From Raoultibacter massiliensis (GTDB lineage Bacteria; Actinomycetota; Coriobacteriia; Coriobacteriales; Eggerthellaceae), in assembly GCF_900199545.1 (NCBI RefSeq), contig NZ_LT962670.1:392874-417007 (forward strand): DNA of 24,134 nucleotides, given 5' to 3'. The notes below the pieces were generated by a model. The model saw only the letters and a program-made list of their open reading frames with translations. It did not search any database and was not told where the DNA came from. A program made the position numbers and the translations under genes. Shown here in pieces: positions 8,327 through 15,529 of the stretch; the first letter of the stretch is position 1, and each line of letters begins with the position of its first letter.

Positions 8327-8448
8327 TGAAGGCGATCCGTTTCATCCGTAGTATCCGCTGCGTTCGGCACCTGCATCGAGCCTGGTTTCGGGCACGCGAT
8401 GGCTGGTTGTCGTTTTGGATGGAGCCATAGCAGAGGAAGGGATGGGAT

Positions 8449-10131
8449 ATGGAATCATTGGGCAAAACGCCGTTTTCGAGGCGAGGGTTTTTGGCAGGCG
8501 TTGCGCTTGCCGGCGTTGGGGGAGCATTGGGGTTGTCCGGGTGCTCCCCGCAGGAGCAGAAGGGCCAAGGCGAGACGGCTTCGGCTGAATCGGCAGAGAG
8601 CTCGGCGAGCGATTGGCTTGGGTCTGAGCCTGAAATTCAGGAAGCCGACATCGTCGAGACGCTTGATACGGAGATCCTTGTCATCGGAGCGGGTACGGGC
8701 GGCCTGTTTGCCGCCTGCGCAGCCGGCGAGCTTGGCGCCGATACCGTTGTTTTGGAAAAGTTCGAAGGCGGGGTTGTGCGCGACGATGTCGGGGGAGTCA
8801 ATTCTCGCTTGCAGCAGGAGAACGGGTACAGCATCGATAAGCAGGCGTTCGTGCGGGACATGTATCGATATGCGGCGGGCCAGTGCGATCTCTCGCTGTT
8901 CGACATCTGGTTCGAGAACTCGGGAAGCGTTGTCGATTGGTATGAAGAGGTTCTCGGTCAATACGGTGTGACGTTATGGCACGAGATGGCCGAAGAGAAG
9001 AACACCCCCAACTATCCTCATTGGGCAACGGGGCATTCGCCTGCATGGCCCCAGGATGGATCGCTTAGCGGCTTTTCCGTGCTGAGCGAGTATGCTGAGA
9101 AGACCGGGCACGTTACGTTTCGATATAACACCCCCATGGTCAAGCTGATCGTTGAGGACGGCAAGGTTGTCGGTGCTTACGGTAAAGGGGAACAGGGGTA
9201 TGTGCGCGTAAACGCATCGAAGGGAACGCTGGTTTGCACGGGCGGATACGGGTCGAACGTTGCGATGCAGAAAATACTGCAGCCTCATACCACAACGATA
9301 TACGGAAGGAACACCTCGCAACCCGGATGCGATGGCGATGGAATCAGGGCCTGCCTTTGGGCTGGGGCGAAGATGGACGAAACGCACACGAGCATGCTGT
9401 TTGATCGAACAGTTGTTCCCGTTGGCACCGAGGGCGGGTGCGATTGTACGGAAGGAACGCTGTTCTGGATGGGAAGCCAGCCATGGCTTAAGGTCAACCT
9501 GAATGGCGAGAGGTTCTGCAACGAGTCGGGAACATATGATTTCATCTTGCATGCAGATGCGTACCAGCCTTCTCATATGCACGTGACTTTATGGGATTCC
9601 GATTACGAAAGCTATGCGGAGCAGTTCGATATGCATGGCTGCTCTCGTCTGTTCCCCTTTGACAACGGAGCGGCACCTAATATCCCGCTCCAAGTCGTTC
9701 AAGGGATGAATGCTGATTTGCTTGAGAAGGGCTATATCCAACAGGCGGATACGATCGAAGAGCTTGCCGAGAAGCTCAAGCTTCCCATAGACGCGCTGGT
9801 GGCGACTGTCGAGCGAAACAACGAGAACTACGATAACCAATCTGATCCCGATTTCGGGAAAGAGGCGTTCAGGCTCTCTCCGCTCCGAAAGCCTCCGTTT
9901 TTCGGGGTTTACAACACGGGCACGTTGCTCTGCACTCTTGATGGCATCGTCATCAACACCGAGGGGCAGGCGCTGCGCGATGATGGGAGCATTATCGAAG
10001 GGCTCTATGTGGCGGGCAACGATTCGGGCGGTTTCTATTCCATGACGTATCCTAACCTGACGACGGGAAATGCCTGCGGTCGAACGGTAACGTTTGCGCG
10101 TATGATCGCCCAAAAACTCGCCTCATCGTAG
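8449..10131 (+). CDS. Tat-exported FAD-dependent flavoprotein reductase 2
   Basis: The protein has 560 residues. GAGGAAGGGATGG lies just upstream of the ATG. The Tat signal SRRGFLAG (10-17) is followed by a hydrophobic core and the lipobox LSGC, with predicted lipidated Cys32. The FAD motif TEILVIGAGTGGLFAAC spans about 74-90. The segment that normally reads GGAS..SGG is diverged here (EGGVVRDDVGGVNS). The C-terminus has GLYVAGNDSGGFYSMTYPNL, the usual FAD-contact end of FAD_binding_2 reductases. The FccA histidine position reads LLCTLDG, so the substrate is unlikely to be fumarate. It is expected to act on the outer face of the membrane with quinol-derived electrons. Regulator 2 is divergent. 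A terminator hairpin and a TauE/SafE transporter follow. Confidence 0.9.
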   Translation: MESLGKTPFSRRGFLAGVALAGVGGALGLSGCSPQEQKGQGETASAESAESSASDWLGSEPEIQEADIVETLDTEILVIGAGTGGLFAACAAGELGADTVVLEKFEGGVVRDDVGGVNSRLQQENGYSIDKQAFVRDMYRYAAGQCDLSLFDIWFENSGSVVDWYEEVLGQYGVTLWHEMAEEKNTPNYPHWATGHSPAWPQDGSLSGFSVLSEYAEKTGHVTFRYNTPMVKLIVEDGKVVGAYGKGEQGYVRVNASKGTLVCTGGYGSNVAMQKILQPHTTTIYGRNTSQPGCDGDGIRACLWAGAKMDETHTSMLFDRTVVPVGTEGGCDCTEGTLFWMGSQPWLKVNLNGERFCNESGTYDFILHADAYQPSHMHVTLWDSDYESYAEQFDMHGCSRLFPFDNGAAPNIPLQVVQGMNADLLEKGYIQQADTIEELAEKLKLPIDALVATVERNNENYDNQSDPDFGKEAFRLSPLRKPPFFGVYNTGTLLCTLDGIVINTEGQALRDDGSIIEGLYVAGNDSGGFYSMTYPNLTTGNACGRTVTFARMIAQKLASS

Positions 10132-10162
10132 AGCCCCGGGTGCTCTTCGCTTTTCTTTCCAT

Positions 10163-10195
10163 GGCTGGATGCCGGAGCGATCTTGGCATCCAGCC
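10163..10195 (+). terminator. Intrinsic terminator after flavoprotein 2
   Basis: A perfect 11-bp stem, GGCTGGATGCC (10163-10173) with GGCATCCAGCC (10185-10195), encloses an 11-base loop and is followed by GTTTCTGCTC. It lies 31 bases after the stop of the flavoprotein gene. The T-tract is short, so read-through into the transporter gene is possible. Confidence 0.6.
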
Positions 10196-10328
10196 GTTTC
10201 TGCTCGGACTTCGATCCCGACAGCGCATCAGGGCTTTCGCCTCGAACGATTCCTCTGGTCGTCCACCGAGAAAGGGAGAAACCGATCGAGTCCGATGGTA
10301 CACTGGATGAATTCGATTTCAGTGGAAC

Positions 10329-11051
10329 ATGGAGACAATGGAAAAAGCCCTCTTTATAGCTGCATTCTTCTTTGCGTATACGGTGCAGGCGATCACCGGG
10401 TTTGCCGGCAATGTTTTCGCCATGCCCGTGGGCACGCAGCTGCTGGGGCTTTCGAGCTCGGTCGCCATCCTCAATGCGATGGGCTTTTTCGCCTGCGGTC
10501 TTCTGACGATCATGAACTTCAAAAGCGTCAACTGGCGAGAACTGGCAAAAATCGTCCTAACGATGCTTCCGTTCGTGCTCATCGGCATTTGGCTCGATAC
10601 GGTGCTGCCCCTCCATATCCTGTTGCGTATTTACGGCGTGATCATCGTTGCAATCGGTTTGAAGAATTTGCTGCAGAAAAGGCAGAAGTTCCTTCCCGAA
10701 TGGGCCTTGTGGACCATTCTCGCTTTGGCGGGGCTCGTCCAGGGGATGTTCGTGTCGGGGGGTGCGCTGCTTGTGATCTATACCGTGCAGAAGCTCCAGG
10801 ATAAACAGCAGTTCCGCATGACGCTTTCTGCGACTTGGGCGATTCTCAACCTCATTTATGCAGTGATAGCGTTCGGCCAGGGGAGTTTCACAGGTGAAGT
10901 CGTTCAGATTGTGCTCATGTGCGTTCCCGTTGCCGTGCTGGCCACGTGGATCGGAAACCGCTTGCAGAAAAAGATCAGCCAGGAGAAGTTCCTGAAGCTC
11001 ACGTACGTGCTGCTGCTGTTCGTGGGCGTCATGCTGCTTGTGAGCGCGTAG
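10329..11051 (+). CDS. TauE/SafE (TSUP) family membrane transporter
   Basis: The protein has 240 residues and is strongly hydrophobic, with about seven or eight membrane segments. It has the internal two-fold repeat of the TSUP family. The paired signatures are QAITGFAGNVFAMPVG near residue 20 and GLVQGMFVSGGALLVIYT near residue 138, each containing the Gly-rich loop typical of sulfite/sulfonate exporters. The ATG at 10329 has no convincing ribosome-binding site. An ATG three codons later (10338) is an alternative. TSUP proteins move small anions such as sulfite, sulfoacetate or other organic acids, and the specificity cannot be read from sequence. It follows flavoprotein 2 in the same direction but is separated by a terminator, so a shared function (substrate uptake or product export) is only a guess. 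Confidence 0.85.
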   Translation: METMEKALFIAAFFFAYTVQAITGFAGNVFAMPVGTQLLGLSSSVAILNAMGFFACGLLTIMNFKSVNWRELAKIVLTMLPFVLIGIWLDTVLPLHILLRIYGVIIVAIGLKNLLQKRQKFLPEWALWTILALAGLVQGMFVSGGALLVIYTVQKLQDKQQFRMTLSATWAILNLIYAVIAFGQGSFTGEVVQIVLMCVPVAVLATWIGNRLQKKISQEKFLKLTYVLLLFVGVMLLVSA

Positions 11052-11451
11052 GCTGGCCAGCATTTTCGATCATCGATGAAGTTACGGCAGTGGGCGGAGG
11101 CGTGCCGCATGGTGCTTGCGTGCCACTCGGATGGGCACCGATCGAAAACAGGTAACTTCTTAATGTGCACACTTTTCCACGATGTGTTGCGTTTGCCGCC
11201 TGCTTGCGCTCGCTTGCGGCCCTCAGTTGTTGTCGCAAAGAAAATCGATCTGGGCAAACGCGGTGCATTCTGGACGATAGGGCGTTGTGCCGTCTTTCGA
11301 GCGCAACACATCGTGGAAAAGTGTGCGTTGGCCGTCCGCTCGTCGATCGAGGCTTCGGGCCGCTGCCATCGATAAGCTCTGGCTGTCTCTGCGGATCTTT
11401 CCCTGAACTAGGTTGGCGTTGGCGTTGCCCGAGCAAGGCGGGGCAATTCGG
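11052..11451. other. Non-coding gap between convergent genes
   Basis: There are 400 bases between the transporter stop and the regulator 3 stop. No open frame here has a ribosome-binding site or recognisable protein. The centre (11167-11326) is an inverted-repeat element annotated separately. Left of it is a weak GTGCC/GGCAC hairpin. Right of it (11425-11446) is a 6-bp TTGCCC/GGGCAA hairpin next to the regulator stop codon, possibly a weak terminator. Confidence 0.6.
11167..11326. repeat. 160-bp element with perfect 25-bp terminal inverted repeats
   Basis: Bases 11167-11191 and 11302-11326 are exact reverse complements over 25 bp. The element begins GCACACTTTTCCACG and ends with its mirror. 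The 110 bases between include two further 9-bp complementary pairs: 11189-11197 with 11253-11261, and 11204-11212 with 11298-11306. A strong cruciform or RNA fold is therefore possible. No coding sequence is visible. The ends resemble those of the element at 22950-23108 (GCACA.TTTTC at the outer end, CTTTCG 27 bases from the right end). It is a MITE-like element or a structured intergenic element. No clear target-site duplication is visible. Confidence 0.7.
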
Positions 11452-12903
11452 CTAGCCTTCCCTCGGCGTTTCGAACTGCGGGTCGATATCGCGCATGAGG
11501 TCGAAGAGCTCCTCGCGGTCGTGCACGTCGAGCTTCCGGTAGATGTGGCGTATGTGCGCCTTTGCGGTGCCCCGCGCGATGAACATGCCGTCGGCGACAC
11601 CGCTTGCCGTCTTTCCTTCGAGCAGCAGCGAAAGGGCTTCCCGCTCGCGCGCTCCCAGACCTTGTTCCGCTGCGAACGAGGTGATGAACGAAGAAGATAC
11701 GACGTCTTGTTCGCCCGGTTTGCCCTGTTGCTTGAAGCGGTATTTTGAATACAGCTGAATGGTTCTGTTGTTGAGCCCGATGAACGTACAGGCGATGATA
11801 CCGACGATTAGACATATCGATAGCAATGTTCTGAGCGTGCCGCTCTGGTCGAGCGCGCTCATTGCCAACGCGACGGGGCGGCCGAGCAGGCATCCGCCGA
11901 ATATCGAGAGAAGCAGTAGCGCGGCAAGCTTATGCGGGTCGAGCGCGAAGCGGCTTCCGAGGCTGCAGAATAAAATGATGAGATACGAGATGTTCACAGC
12001 GCATCCCATGGTTGCCAAAGAAAAGATGAACGACTCGTCGATATGGAGAAACGAGGCGAAGAGCATGCCTGCAACCACGAGCGTCAGCGCGATGTAGAGC
12101 AGCGAGGCGATGTTCACGCGCTTGGAGAACAATGCGACGATGCCGAGCACGAGCGCTGCGGGCCACAGCATGCTCCATCCTGTATCCGTGTGCCACGACT
12201 CCAATCCCACGAACGATACTGAAAGCATGAAGGCGAAGCTGAAGAGAAATGCGGTGAGCAGCGGTCCGGCAAGAAACGCGAACGAGGGCTTTTCGGCAGA
12301 TTCCTTTCTTACAGCAGATTTCGGTCGTTTGTCGAGGGCGCGTGATAGCGTCCAGCCCGAGAGCAGTACCACGGCGGCGTATCCGACGAAGAGTCGATCC
12401 CACAGCATGCCGAGGAGAAACCACGATATAAGGCAGCCGATCACGATCGAAACGAGAAGAGAGAACGCGACGGTCTCGACGGCCTGCCCCACGAAAAGCC
12501 CGAACCAGAAGATAGCTACTGTTCCGATCAAAAATCCGACCGAGATGGCGGAGGCGATGAGGGCTATGCTGTAGAGGCCCGAAGAGATGGGCGTTGCGGT
12601 CATCAGGAACACGAAGCCGAGGGCGGCGAACAGCGAAGATGCTATCAGAATCGGCTTGCGGGCCTTGTCGAGGGCGTGAGGATTTCCGATCACCAAGGCT
12701 ATCGCCGCTACGACGATGCTCGTGATGCAGATGACGTCGGCATAGGAAAGGCCGAGGGCGGTCGTCTTGTAGCCGTTCGCGTAGTGCGTGAGCGTTACGA
12801 TCGCCACAAGAAGCGATGAGCCGAAATAGTACCATTTCGTTTCCGCCGCGCATGATTTCAAGGCGTCTTTTGCGGTCGACCACGCCCGATCGATTTTGTT
12901 CAT
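11452..12903 (-). CDS. Membrane-bound LuxR-family regulator 3
   Basis: The protein has 483 residues. The ATG at 12901-12903 is preceded by GGGGGAT, eight to ten bases upstream. About 12 hydrophobic helices occupy roughly residues 25-385, with a positively charged loop in the middle (SRALDKRPKSAVRKE). The C-terminal LuxR HTH (about 408-475) reads LGAREREALSLLLEGKTASG with recognition helix MFIARGTAKAHIRHIYRKLD. It should act as a one-component membrane sensor for the divergent flavoprotein-cytochrome operon at 13122-15404. The 218-base spacer holds two tandem TTAACC-type dyads. The gene converges on the TauE/SafE transporter gene across the gap that contains the 160-bp inverted-repeat element. 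Confidence 0.9.
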   Translation of the reverse strand: MNKIDRAWSTAKDALKSCAAETKWYYFGSSLLVAIVTLTHYANGYKTTALGLSYADVICITSIVVAAIALVIGNPHALDKARKPILIASSLFAALGFVFLMTATPISSGLYSIALIASAISVGFLIGTVAIFWFGLFVGQAVETVAFSLLVSIVIGCLISWFLLGMLWDRLFVGYAAVVLLSGWTLSRALDKRPKSAVRKESAEKPSFAFLAGPLLTAFLFSFAFMLSVSFVGLESWHTDTGWSMLWPAALVLGIVALFSKRVNIASLLYIALTLVVAGMLFASFLHIDESFIFSLATMGCAVNISYLIILFCSLGSRFALDPHKLAALLLLSIFGGCLLGRPVALAMSALDQSGTLRTLLSICLIVGIIACTFIGLNNRTIQLYSKYRFKQQGKPGEQDVVSSSFITSFAAEQGLGAREREALSLLLEGKTASGVADGMFIARGTAKAHIRHIYRKLDVHDREELFDLMRDIDPQFETPREG

Positions 12904-12979
12904 AGCGATCCCCCAATGCTCTGCATTGTCCCTGCTTGTATTGTCCCACAGGCTTTCGATTCGCGACAGGAGCGATTGA

Positions 12980-12996
12980 TTAACCTAGGGGGGTTA
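12980..12996. promoter_or_regulatory. Candidate LuxR operator, module 3, site 1 (TAACC-N6-GGTTA)
   Basis: TTAACCTAGGGGGGTTA contains the perfect dyad TAACC (12981-12985) and GGTTA (12992-12996) around six bases. The right half GGGGTTAG is repeated directly at 13003-13010. It lies in the spacer divergent from regulator 3. Confidence 0.5.
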
Positions 12997-13045
12997 GCGG
13001 GTGGGGTTAGTCGCTTCGGCGAGATCGGCGTTGCTTGGGTCTGGG

Positions 13046-13062
13046 TTAACCAAGCGGGGTAT
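13046..13062. promoter_or_regulatory. Candidate LuxR operator, module 3, site 2 (TTAACC-N5-GGGGTAT)
   Basis: TTAACCAAGCGGGGTAT matches the 12980-12996 site in its left half, and the right half GGGGTAT is close to GGGGTTA. It overlaps the palindrome GGTTAACC (13044-13051). The two sites are 66 bases apart, a little over six helical turns, so they could be bound cooperatively. Confidence 0.42.
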
Positions 13063-13080
13063 TCCCACAATGATCGCTGT

Positions 13081-13099
13081 GAGGCACGAGGGGTGCCTC
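13081..13099 (+). other. Leader hairpin just upstream of the flavoprotein 3 ribosome-binding site
   Basis: GAGGCAC (13081-13087) pairs perfectly with GTGCCTC (13093-13099) over a GAGGG loop. The ribosome-binding site GGAGGGAG begins at about 13109. If transcribed, the hairpin would sit directly before the ribosome-binding site and could protect the mRNA or tune translation. No T-tract follows, so it is not a terminator. Confidence 0.4.
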
Positions 13100-13121
13100 C
13101 CGATCACGGAGGGAGAGTCAC

Positions 13122-14876
13122 ATGTTGAAGGAAAGCGAGAACAAGGTGTCGTTGTCGAGGCGCAGTTTCCTTACGGGCGCGGCAGTGCTTGGTGCCGGTG
13201 CGGCGATGGCGGGTCTTGCAGGCTGCTCGTCGGGGGGAGATGCCGCCAAACCTGCGGCCGACGATGTGGCTGCGGAACCCGCTGCAAAATCTGCGGCGAC
13301 CGAGGACGCTGCTGTATTGGGCCAGCAGCCGTGGGAGATTGCTCCCGAACCGATAACCGACGATCAGATTGTCGAGACGATCGACTGCGATATCGCCGTT
13401 TGCGGCGCGGGCATCGCCGGGCTGCCGGGTGTGGCTCTTGCTGCCGAGAACGGTGCCAACGTGCATGTGCTCGAAAAGGCTGGCACATACAGCACGGCGC
13501 GCTTGTGCACGTGCGGCTTCAACGCCAAGTGCCAAACCGATAACGGTATTACCTACGATCGCGACAAGTTCATTACCGATGTATGGAAGATCACCAACGG
13601 CAGCCAGGGTCGTATGTCCTCGTACGGCAAGTGGTTCGACAACAGCGCTCCGTACATCGATTGGCTGCAAGGCGTATGCCAGTCAGTCGGATGCGACATT
13701 GTCCCTCAGCAGGTGACGGGGTTCAAGGTTACCAACGACGGTGTCGGGCAGGTTGGCGCGAACGAGTTTTGGGCGACGTACGCCGCGATGATCTACTTCG
13801 TCGACAAGGACGGAAAGACGCTTGCCGACGGCGTGAACGTCGACTGGACTGGCATTCTTGCCGATTACGCCACCGACAAGGGTGCGACGATTCACTACAA
13901 CACGCCTGCCGTACAGCTCGTTCGCGATGAGTCCGGACGCGTGACCTCGGTTATCGGCGAAAACGAAGTAGGCGAATACATCAAGATCAACGCCACGAAG
14001 GGTATTCTGCTCGCATGTGGAGATATGGGCGGTAACCGCGAGATGATGGGCTATTACAACACTTCGCTTCTGAAAACGCGCAGCGTAGCCGAAACCAAGA
14101 ACACCGGCGACGGTCAGATGATGGGCATGTGGATCGGTGCCGACATGGACGATTTCGCCGCTGGTGACCTTTTCCCGTTCGTGGCGGTCGATCAAACCGG
14201 TGAGCGCCCGACCTCACCCGATGCGAAATCCTATGCGGCCGTTGCGAACCTGCCGGTGTTCATGGTGGACAACACGGGTCGCCGGCTCATGCCCGAGGAC
14301 CTGCCGTTCCAGGCGTGTTCGGTCCCCAAGATCACCGCGACCGCAGACGGCTCGGCGTGGAGCGTGTGGGACAGCGCATGGCAGGAGAAGTTCCCCGAGG
14401 GCTTCCCTGCGGGCGACTACCTTTCCGAGAACTCGCCCGAGCAGATCGAGATCGACATCAAGAACGGTGTGACCATCCAAGCGGACACCATCGACGAGCT
14501 CGCCGACAAGATGGGTGTCGATCCTGACATCTTCAAAGAGCAGCTTGACCGCTACCACGGATTCTGCGAAGCCGGCAAAGACCTCGACTTCTACAAGAAC
14601 CCGCTATGGCTCACCACCATCGACACGCCGCCGTTCTATGCATCGCGCCACGTTGTGAGCATCACAAGCACGCGCGGCGGTCTGCGCAACGACGAGCGCT
14701 GCCGTGTGCTCGACAAGGAGGGCATGCCGATCCCCGGCTTGTACGTGGCGGGCAATACGGCGGGCTCCTTCTACGGCAACGTGTACCCGCCCAACGTGAT
14801 GGGCTCGGGCATCGGCCATGGCCAGTGCTTCGCATGGCTCGCCGTGAAGGACATGCTCGGCATGGAATACATCTAG
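13122..14876 (+). CDS. Tat-exported FAD-dependent flavoprotein reductase 3 (with cytochrome partner)
   Basis: The protein has 584 residues. GGAGGGAG lies six bases before the ATG. The Tat signal LSRRSFLTG (11-19) is followed by an Ala-rich core and the lipobox LAGC, with predicted lipidated Cys35. After an Ala-rich linker, the FAD motif CDIAVCGAGIAGLPG lies at about 89-103. The next segment, normally GG.S..SGG, instead reads RLCTCGFNAKC with three cysteines (129, 131, 137). The C-terminal flavin motif is IPGLYVAGNTAGSFYGNVYP. The FccA histidines are absent (ITSTRGG). Shared blocks such as NTGDGQMMGMWIGA link it to flavoprotein 4. Thirty bases downstream begins a c-type cytochrome gene, so the pair looks like a split flavocytochrome respiratory reductase, comparable in logic to Cgr2/Cgr1. 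The substrate is unknown. Confidence 0.9.
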   Translation: MLKESENKVSLSRRSFLTGAAVLGAGAAMAGLAGCSSGGDAAKPAADDVAAEPAAKSAATEDAAVLGQQPWEIAPEPITDDQIVETIDCDIAVCGAGIAGLPGVALAAENGANVHVLEKAGTYSTARLCTCGFNAKCQTDNGITYDRDKFITDVWKITNGSQGRMSSYGKWFDNSAPYIDWLQGVCQSVGCDIVPQQVTGFKVTNDGVGQVGANEFWATYAAMIYFVDKDGKTLADGVNVDWTGILADYATDKGATIHYNTPAVQLVRDESGRVTSVIGENEVGEYIKINATKGILLACGDMGGNREMMGYYNTSLLKTRSVAETKNTGDGQMMGMWIGADMDDFAAGDLFPFVAVDQTGERPTSPDAKSYAAVANLPVFMVDNTGRRLMPEDLPFQACSVPKITATADGSAWSVWDSAWQEKFPEGFPAGDYLSENSPEQIEIDIKNGVTIQADTIDELADKMGVDPDIFKEQLDRYHGFCEAGKDLDFYKNPLWLTTIDTPPFYASRHVVSITSTRGGLRNDERCRVLDKEGMPIPGLYVAGNTAGSFYGNVYPPNVMGSGIGHGQCFAWLAVKDMLGMEYI

Positions 14877-14906
14877 TCGCATCGAGTGGACGGCGAGGAG
14901 CTAACC

Positions 14907-15404
14907 ATGGATAAGAAGAAACGCGTTTCGCTGACGATAAAACTCGGGCTTGCCGCTGCGCTCGTCGTCGCCCTGATCGCCCTCTGCGCATGCGGCGGCT
15001 CAGGCGGCGAAAGCGGCGAGGGGGCTTCGCCTGATGCTGCGGCAAACGCCGATGCGCAGCCTAGCAGCATGATGGCGGTTCACACGCCCGACCAGCTGAA
15101 GCTTATCAACGGCGATTGGTCGAAGAAGAACTGCCTCGGTTGCCACTCACGTGATACGATCACGGCACTGACCGAGAACTACGGCGGGGCGGAGGGGTAC
15201 AACCCCCACGCTGCCCATACCGAGGCGTACGATTGCGGCGTATGCCATTCGATTGAGGGAACGTCGGTTCTCGTGTGCAACACGGCGTGTCACGGCGGCT
15301 ACCACGGTGAAGGCAATGGGTGGCCGGTTCCAGACGACTGGCAGGAGCCGACCGCCGAAGTACCGAGCGCCGACGGGTCGCCGATAGACACCTCGAAGGT
15401 GTAG
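14907..15404 (+). CDS. Small exported multiheme c-type cytochrome lipoprotein
   Basis: The protein has 165 residues from ATG 14907, which has GAGGAG six bases upstream. An in-frame ATG at 14886 lacks such a site. A basic start (MDKKKRV) and one hydrophobic helix end in LCAC, a probable lipobox, followed by a Gly/Ser/Ala linker. The heme region has CLGCH and CGVCH, and a third site CNTACH with three residues between the cysteines instead of two. It resembles the N-terminal cytochrome domain of soluble flavocytochromes (the context CGVCHSIEGTSVLVCN), although those usually have four hemes. It would pass quinol-derived electrons to flavoprotein 3, its operon partner 30 bases upstream. A strong terminator follows. 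Two hemes are sure from the motifs, a third is probable. Confidence 0.88.
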   Translation: MDKKKRVSLTIKLGLAAALVVALIALCACGGSGGESGEGASPDAAANADAQPSSMMAVHTPDQLKLINGDWSKKNCLGCHSRDTITALTENYGGAEGYNPHAAHTEAYDCGVCHSIEGTSVLVCNTACHGGYHGEGNGWPVPDDWQEPTAEVPSADGSPIDTSKV

Positions 15405-15458
15405 GTCCGCGAAGCCGATCTTTGTACGAACGACCAACCAGGCAACACGCTGAATGCA

Positions 15459-15486
15459 GGGAGCCCCGCTGCTGCGCGGGGCTCCC
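15459..15486. terminator. Strong hairpin terminator between convergent operons
   Basis: A perfect 11-bp GC-rich stem, GGGAGCCCCGC (15459-15469) with GCGGGGCTCCC (15476-15486), has a six-base loop. It lies 54 bases after the cytochrome stop and 43 bases from the end of the histidine kinase gene, so it can serve both directions. The downstream T content is modest (TGTGCGGTTCC). Confidence 0.7.
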
Positions 15487-15529
15487 TGTGCGGTTCCTCA
15501 TACTTCTTGGCAGGGGCCGGGGGCAGACC

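Noticed and set aside
11172..11180. DnaA-box-like TTTTCCACG in the inverted-repeat arms, suggesting an origin
   Set aside because: Two mismatches to TTATCCACA, only the two arm copies, and no AT-rich unwinding region or dnaA/dnaN genes nearby.
11167..11326. Invertible promoter (phase switch)
   Set aside because: Inverted repeats around 110 bp would suit a switch, but both neighbouring genes end here rather than start, and no recombinase gene is nearby. A promoter flipping here would drive only antisense transcripts.
11076..11375. Small frames in the 400-base gap after the transporter gene
   Set aside because: They read through the inverted repeat, lack ribosome-binding sites and look like random GC-rich translation.
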